Of a stretch of 38,691 nt of DNA, positions 32,781 through 38,691 are shown piece by piece. The DNA is taken from assembly GCF_000090795.2 (NCBI RefSeq), contig NW_003546510.1, positions 60,128-98,818 on the forward strand, in the 5' to 3' direction. The DNA is from Amphimedon queenslandica (lineage: Eukaryota > Porifera > Demospongiae > Haplosclerida > Niphatidae). Below the pieces are notes generated by a model, which searched no databases, was not told the origin of the DNA, and worked only from the letters and a program-made list of their open reading frames with translations. Every line of letters starts with the position of its first letter. Positions within the stretch are counted from its first letter, which is position 1. The position numbers and the translations under genes were made by a program.

Positions 32781-35700
32781 ATGGCTGACAACCGATCTGA
32801 CAACAGAGGTAAGTTGCTTTTACACTTATAATCAGTTAATTAATGTACATGCATACTTAGAGGATGATTATCTAACTGAACCTGAACCAGTTGCCGTTAG
32901 TCCTGCTGCTGATGAAGGTGGCTCTCGGTTTCTAACAAGCGACGGCAGGGAGTATGTTTACCAGGAAACAAGTGATTTTGATGATGTCGTTGAGGATATA
33001 CCTGTCTCGCTTCTTATCAAACCACTTAGTAGGTCTTCTATGATTAGTGCCAAAATTTGTATAACTTAATCGTGGTTTCCCACAAAGCATGCTAAGTGAA
33101 GTAACTTAATAGCATGAGCTTCATGATAAGCAGGGAGGTGGCTAAGCAAAACTAGCTTCAGTAGCTACGTACTTGTGTTGACAGTATCGTGTTAGCTTGT
33201 CAAGCTAGCACGATGCTGTCAACACAAGTACATGGCTTTGGGGCAGCTTTTAAATCAATTTTGATCAAAATCAACTCAAACTTGCTACATAACATAAGAA
33301 CATGTATAATGTAACAGAAGAAATCATAAGTCATTTTTGGAAAGCTGTGTTACATCACATTTGTAACCACAGGCGGTGCCTTTGATACGCCCACTCACTA
33401 TTATACAATAGATGATTGTAATCAACAAACCACAAAGACATCGGGACATTGTACTTATTATTTAGGGGGTTAGTAAGTTAATCAAATTGGAATTATCCGT
33501 GCCAGGGCCAATGTTGGGGAGCAACCAATTATATAATGTGATTATGATGGCACATGCATTTGTTATGGTGATGCCGGTAATGATAGGGGGATTTGGGAAT
33601 TGATTGGTGCCATTGTATGGGCGCAGGACATGGCATTTCGACTACTAAATAGCATAAGTTTCTGATTATCGCCACACACCTTAACGTTATTATTAGGTTC
33701 CACGTTTATAGAACAAGGGGTAGGGATGGGGTGAACAGTATATCCACCACTGGCAAGCTTATACAGGGACTTCGGCCCAATTTTTTGAGTAACTTTAAAA
33801 ATTTGTAAAAAAATCCGATTTTTTGAATCAGCTCAAAATTTCCATACAGCACAAAAAACATGTATGTGTATTACAAAAATTATAAAAATGGAAAATATTT
33901 TCCAGGGATTTTTGAAAAATACCCAGTGTATTTGTCAAATTTTGAGCAACTTTAAAATCCAATGACCTGCATGAGCACTATGGGAAACCCTGAAATAATT
34001 GCTGGGCAGTGCTAGCCAAAATTCATATTTGGAATGAAAACAATCTATTTTGCATCACACAAACAAGTTAGAGCCAAAAAAGATAAGTTATTGGCAAAGA
34101 ATTAATAATGGTAATTGGCAACTCTACGAAGATATTGCCATAAAATGGCCGTTTTGTTTCAATCTGAGCATGCTCAATGACACAATGCACAAAATTACCA
34201 TTATAAAATTCACCTATCTCTTTCTACCTGTCACCTTTTTCTGATGTATTATTATTGTTGCTATTTTTACCATGTGTTTACCACACCTATCACTTTGCAC
34301 AAAGAAATTCTAGTCGATCAATGTTATGCATATTTTATTATTAGAGGAGAAGATATCCCATGAAGTATTTTGGAGGCTCATTCTCAATGAAAAGGTTCCA
34401 GTGACGACAAGTCTTGTAGCAGTCATGGGTTTACCTAACTGTGGAAAGACAACAATTTTGGAATCAGTTCTTAAACAAAAGATAGAATTAAAGGATGGGG
34501 CAGAATTAGAAATTGATCATTATTTAAACAGAAAGAAAGATGAGAAGTGTCTGTCAATATATGATTTATGTGCTCTTGGTAGTACACAGCATACATTTGC
34601 CTGGTCCTTTGCCACCAATCGATATGGAGCAATTTTTTCAACTCTTTGTGGTCTCATTCGCCGAAACCCATATTATGTAGCAGATATTGAGTTTGAAATA
34701 ACCAGCCAGTCACCAAAATCTGTCATGGATAAGCACATTCGATGGTTGCAGAACAAGACTAAAGAATTACTAAAGGGCATTAAAGATGACCTTGGCAAGC
34801 TGACCCTCATTCATGATGGTGTCTCTTTTATTAATGTAATCGACGTTGGTGTCAATAAGGCTCTCTACCCATTCTTAGCTATGATGCTGCTGCATTGCCA
34901 TCGGCACATTCGTCTTGCTTTCTTTTCAATGAATAGAGACGGGCCTAATCTTGATGAGTATGCTGACCTACATTCAGAGCGCTATGAAGAAAGAAAAGAT
35001 GATGTTTTAGTTATGAAGAAAAGGTCACGACTCACGTATCTCCTCCATTTTGCTACAGTTGGTTACACTCAGCAACAGCGTAATCAGGAAGAAGAAGTAC
35101 AAAATGCAACTGTTATGGTTGCAACAAGAAATGAACCGCTTGAAGATCCCAAGATAGTGGATCAAGCAGAATCGCTTGAAGATCCCAAAATAGTGGATCA
35201 AGCAGAATCGCTTGAAGATCCCAAAATAGTGGATCAAGCAGAATCGCTTGAAGATCCCAAGATAGCGGATCAAGCAGAATCGCTTGAAGATCCCAAGGTA
35301 GTGAATCAAGCAGAATCGCTTGAAGATCCCAAGATAGCGGATCAAGTCAAAAACAAAATCATCAAGCAAGCAGAATCACAGAATGTAGATCAGTTTCTAA
35401 AGAACTGGTTAGAGGTTGATGTCAATGATGAACGATCCATAGAAAAATTTGGAGAGAAGATGGAAGATCTGATTAAATACAAGTACAAGCAGCGTACCCT
35501 ACTCCTTCCCCTCAGATGGATAATCTTGAGGAGTCTAGTGGTATCACTTGACAGTAAAGGAGCAAAAGTTATGATTTTGCGTAAGAGTTTCATTATACAA
35601 AAAGCAATAGAGCTGGAGATGACAAAGAAAGAGATTGATAATTTTTTAAAAACATTCACAGATTTTGGAAGCATCCTCTACATGCCTCAGTATGAAAAAG

Positions 35701-37192
35701 TTGAAGATATTGTCATTGTCAATATTTGGGAGTTCACTCAGTACCTGGACAAGCTTTATTATCCTCAGGAAAAAGAACCGTATGCTGCCAATCTGTTGAA
35801 GTATGGGATCATATCAGAATCTTCTGTCAAAAAAATTTTTTGCAAGCATCCAGAGAGTGCTGATGATTTTATGACAGTTCTTACAACAATTGCAATGGCC
35901 TCTAAAATTAAAAGTGGGAAGTCTATCCTCATTGATGATCAGCAGCAACCTGATGAGGTACACTATTATTTACCATTAGCAAGAACCCGTGCAGAATATA
36001 CGCCACCAGAAGAGGAGAATGATTATGCTTTCATTGAGATAGAGAGTGTCAACTTCCCAGCCAATGTACAGGCTTGCATTAGCTATGCCATCATGGATAA
36101 TAACAAAGATGCTGCTCTTATTGCTACAGACTACAGCAACATCTCACGATTTCTATTCCAATCTGAGAGTGGTCCTCCTATTTCAATAGAAATGGTATAC
36201 AAAGGAAGCAAGACAAGATTAAGAATAATGAACAGCTCCAGTGACATACTCTCATCTCCAGCAACAGTTAAAGCATGCAAAAAAGTAATTACTGGTTCCT
36301 GTAGATGTCTCCAAAGAAAAATTAATACGATACGTGACCTCAAATACAGTTTTGCTGTTCCCTGTGCATCTCCTGAAGGTGGATGTCATTTTCTCTATCA
36401 CAATTGTGAGCCTCAGCTCTGTGATGCTTGTTCAGCTGAAAATAATTTCAGATTATGTTGGAGCAAAGCAGCAAAACAGGTATAATGATAGCATACTAAG
36501 GAGCAAGTTTATTTACAATAAAATAGTTATCTATGTGTCATTACTCATTAGTTGTGGTTTTATTATTGTGTATTTTATTTCATGTAGTGTGACTTGTTAA
36601 GCAAAGGTGGCGAAGCAAGAACAAGTGAAAGTAAGTGTTAACTCATGTTGTAATAATCGAATTGACAATGATTAACAAAGAACTAACAACAACGAAGGAC
36701 AACAAAAAGACAAGAGAGAACAAGAGAGAGTGCCTTATATAGTACAGAGAACAGTCTAGAAACATACAGAGTGATTACAAAAATGAATTGCCTAGAAGTG
36801 TACAGAAAGTCCACATGAATGTTCTAGAATCTACCAAATACATGTACAATAATTAATAATATAATAATAATCAATAATGTTAATTTACTGCTACATCAAC
36901 TCAGTTACAGCTCATTGATATTATGATTATTTTTTTAGATGATCTACTGAGCTTTCAAGACATTTCTGGCATTATTACAGGCAAATATGAATTTGAGGCC
37001 TTTAAAAAAACACTGAACATTGATGAAAGTAATTTCCCTGACTTGAGTAGTCTACAAGATGAGGATAGCAGGAAGAAGGCAATGATGTTGATGCTCCTAT
37101 TGTGGGAAAAACAAACAGACAAGCCTACTAGGCATGCTCTGAAGGATAAATTAAAAGAGAATGGGTTCAGTGATATTGCTGAAAAACTTTGA
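32781..37192 (+). CDS. B4: Roc-COR-like NTPase with an internal 12-residue repeat and Death domain
   Basis: Exons 32781..32808, 32861..33028, 34345..36479, 36588..36630 and 36939..37192 join to 875 residues without a break. The leader has [18 protein letters not shown] as in B1. Exon 3 carries [13 protein letters not shown] (Walker A, residues 94-101), [16 protein letters not shown], and [10 protein letters not shown]. Next come six copies of a 12-residue unit of the form [12 protein letters not shown] (residues about 330-401), a segment that is single and diverged in B1. [11 protein letters not shown] to [15 protein letters not shown] is the COR-like block, followed by YYLPLA, a Cys-rich part ([10 protein letters not shown]) and the Death domain ([18 protein letters not shown]). 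Intron 2 is 1.3 kb and holds a palindrome, a COX1 NUMT and an inverted AT-rich repeat. Intact as read; function inferred from architecture. Confidence 0.8.
33169..33231. repeat. 63-bp near-perfect palindrome
   Basis: Arms of 31 bases (gtacttgtgttgacag onward) with only two mismatches surround a single central base at 33200. It could extrude as a cruciform or fold into a long RNA hairpin in the B4 intron. It may be a tiny mobile element; no flanking duplication is evident. Confidence 0.85.
33405..33760 (+). pseudogene. COX1: Nuclear copy of mitochondrial COX1 (NUMT), 5' part
   Basis: The plus strand encodes [14 protein letters not shown], then [20 protein letters not shown] followed by GFGN, then LVPLY, then [17 protein letters not shown] and TVYPPLA, in the order found in cytochrome c oxidase subunit I. 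TGA stands where COX1 has Trp in NRWL, GFGNW, SFW and GMGW, as in the mitochondrial code of sponges. Segments are missing (between LLF and LELSVPG, and before VMPVM), and several short indels break the frame near 33620-33670. This is a decayed insertion of mtDNA in B4 intron 2, not an expressed gene. Confidence 0.88.
33775..33965 (-). repeat. Inverted copy of the AT-rich repeat in B4 intron 2
   Basis: Read on the minus strand the sequence shows agctgattcaaaaaatcgg, the gctcaaaaa tract and a final ggccgaagtccctg. It is the same family as at 25155-25890, in opposite orientation, immediately after the NUMT. Confidence 0.6.
35136..35351 (+). repeat. Coding minisatellite, six 36-bp units in B4
   Basis: Six tandem 36-base units (tcgcttgaagatcccaag to caagcagaa) translate as 12-residue repeats with small changes (KIV/KIA/KVV; VDQ/ADQ/VNQ). 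All units are in frame. They lie between the degenerate G4-like strand and the COR-like block, probably a surface loop or linker. Array length is likely polymorphic. Confidence 0.95.
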
Positions 37193-37396
37193 AACACTAG
37201 TATAGTAGTATAGCATATTAGTCAAAATAGCTGTTAGTAAAGTTGACCTTATTTTTGCATTATTATATTTTTAGCTGCATTTTCAATTTTAAAATAATAA
37301 ATTATAGATTCGATTTTTGGGCGTGGCTCATAAATCTTATTTTGTCCATAGATAATAGAGTAAAGGAACTACTTTATTATCTATGTTTTGTCAAAG
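37193..37396. other. Spacer after B4
   Basis: AT-rich. It includes an imperfect inverted repeat, catagataatagag... against ...ttattatctatg at about 37350-37385, adjacent to the left end of the next mobile element. No gene is seen. Confidence 0.45.
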
Positions 37397-38273
37397 CATA
37401 GATATACAAACACATGGATTGGAAACGGTGGGGATCACGTGATCATTTCACCTAACATTTCAATGGGAGAGGCTACAACTGGAAAAAAACCTAGGCGTGT
37501 TACGGGTTAAAAATAGATAGTCAGGAATATTCTTCAGAAAAGTCTTGAGAAAATCAACTGTCTAATGACTTTTTAAGATTTGAGAAGTCTTCGGGCTAGG
37601 AAAACTTTGGCTGCATAAAGTTCTCTTTTGAAGGTATTTTATGAACTGGTACTATCTGGAATGTATCAATTTTAGTGTATTTGAGATCTTATTCTCCCTC
37701 CAGCTTCTACCTTGATATCACAACAGCTATTATGATGAGACCTTTGGATTGATGTGGCTATTATCCAATGTACTGAGTGTTTCTTATCTTAATTTCTCGC
37801 TTAGGCTGTGTTTTATTGAGGAATCGAGAATAATCGGACCCACGGTGGAATTTCTCCCTCTCGCAACTTCATGACGACTAATGAAGAAAATCTGTGGTAT
37901 TAGTACAGTTCCCTAGGAAACTCTCCAATGTAATGAGCTACAATGAAGTGACTGTGTTGTTCCTGTGGATATTTTTAAGGCTGTTTCTGCCATGAAGAAT
38001 ACTGCCATTTATTGATTGTTTTTAATAAACTTACTATGCATGCATCTATTATTTGGTTCCAACTATTAGTGTTTACATTATAGAATTGTTATTAAGTGTC
38101 AGTGATACTATAGAGTCAAGAAATATTCAATAAACAGGGTTTGTAATTTTACATCTATAAGGCAGCCATTTTGATCCATATGTTATGACTACACCCACTC
38201 AATTACGTAAGCGTAACACGCCTCCTCATCTAATTTTTCACCCGTTTCCAATCCATGTGTTTGTATATCTATG
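37397..38273. mobile_element. TIR element upstream of A4
   Basis: Inverted ends share catagatatacaaacacatg and continue through gattggaaacgg; a second paired stretch is ggcgtgttacg. TA at the edges may be the target duplication. About 877 bases with no long open frame, so non-autonomous. It lies where the promoter and first exon of A4 would be expected. Confidence 0.7.
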
Positions 38274-38644
38274 ATTCCAGCGTCAACATAACGTCAGGAC
38301 TAGCGTAATATTGTGAACCAGGCTTAACTGTGTAATGACTAATGAGCATAAAGTCCATAATCATGTGCGTGGGTGGGGCTACATGACCTTAACCATAGGC
38401 TACCATAAAAGTGGTTTTTAGGGTTGTAAATTTCATGGTTTCCTTCAGTCCTGATTTACAAAAATAAAATCCCCGAAAATCAATTTAATCTGGTACCCAC
38501 ATGGCACATGTGGTAGAATTCATGTAATTAAAATCTGCAAATTGGAATTTTAGTATACATTTCACAAAATATAATTCATTTTCTTTCGAAAAAACCACTT
38601 ATTGGGTATTGGGCTAAAGTTACTTTAGTAATATACCTATGTAG

Positions 38645-38691
38645 GTTGAGTCTCAGGATGAGCAACTAAATGACGAAAATGAATATGGCAT
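38645..38691 (+). CDS. A4: start of a fourth type A gene (exon 2, cut by window end)
   Basis: After a tatgtag acceptor the sequence reads VESQDEQLNDENEYG, matching the start of exon 2 of A1, A2 and A3. The preceding intron shares gtgcgtgggtgggg-ctacatgacc with A1. No exon 1 resembling those of the other copies is visible between B4 and here; the TIR element may have displaced it. Whether the gene is intact cannot be told. Confidence 0.7.

Noticed and set aside
35136..35351. Possible CRISPR-like array of 36-bp repeats
   Set aside because: Units are directly adjacent with no spacers and are in frame within a eukaryotic exon.
35025..35369. Minus-strand open frame with repeated [12 protein letters not shown] units
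   Set aside because: It is the antisense shadow of the 36-bp coding repeat in B4.

Overview
The window is eukaryotic and most probably from a demosponge; Amphimedon queenslandica is my best guess. It is AT-rich, has very short introns (one of 48 nt), and carries many small inverted-repeat transposons. A nuclear copy of mitochondrial COX1 still has TGA codons at tryptophan positions. One 20-N gap (18721-18740) and one single N (30734) mark it as draft assembly. The organism call is inference from gene style, not from a search.

Left end (1-4000): the last exons of a Miro/RHOT mitochondrial Rho GTPase with its C-terminal membrane anchor, then an intergenic stretch with a TG microsatellite, then a complete four-exon DNPH1 (Rcl)-like deoxynucleotide N-hydrolase gene behind a TATA box.

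Main region (4371-38691): a tandem cluster of large Death-domain genes, all on the plus strand, in two related types. Type B (four copies: 12950-16726, 24576-28351, 28695-32028, 32781-37192) has a P-loop NTPase domain with a clean Walker A motif and a DVG motif resembling a GTPase switch II. A COR-like winged-helix block, a Cys-rich segment and a Death domain follow. Type A (4371-7415, 7764-12723, 20426-24423, and the start of a fourth at 38645) has the same plan and the same last three intron phases (1-0-1), but the P-loop and the DVG aspartate are degraded. I read the cluster as Roc-COR-Death-like genes (the DAPK/ROCO style of architecture) in which pseudo-NTPase and intact-NTPase paralogs are interleaved by duplication. 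Two A copies and two B copies look intact or intact as far as visible; one A and two B copies carry stops or frameshifts. Two orphan, decayed Death-domain exons (17768, 32383) record further lost copies.

The introns and spacers hold the mobile DNA: a hAT-like MITE with a perfect 8-bp target duplication, a THAP/DDE (ISL2EU-like) transposon with another MITE nested in its right terminal repeat, a fold-back element with a THAP start in each arm, an element carrying a RecQ-like helicase fragment, several other TIR elements, and a 170-190 bp AT-rich repeat family. The COX1 NUMT and a 63-bp near-perfect palindrome lie in one intron of the last B gene.

Possible joint function (inference only): NTPase-competent B proteins and NTPase-dead A proteins could act as partners through Death-domain contacts in innate immune or cell-death signalling, with the cluster evolving by duplication, conversion and decay.
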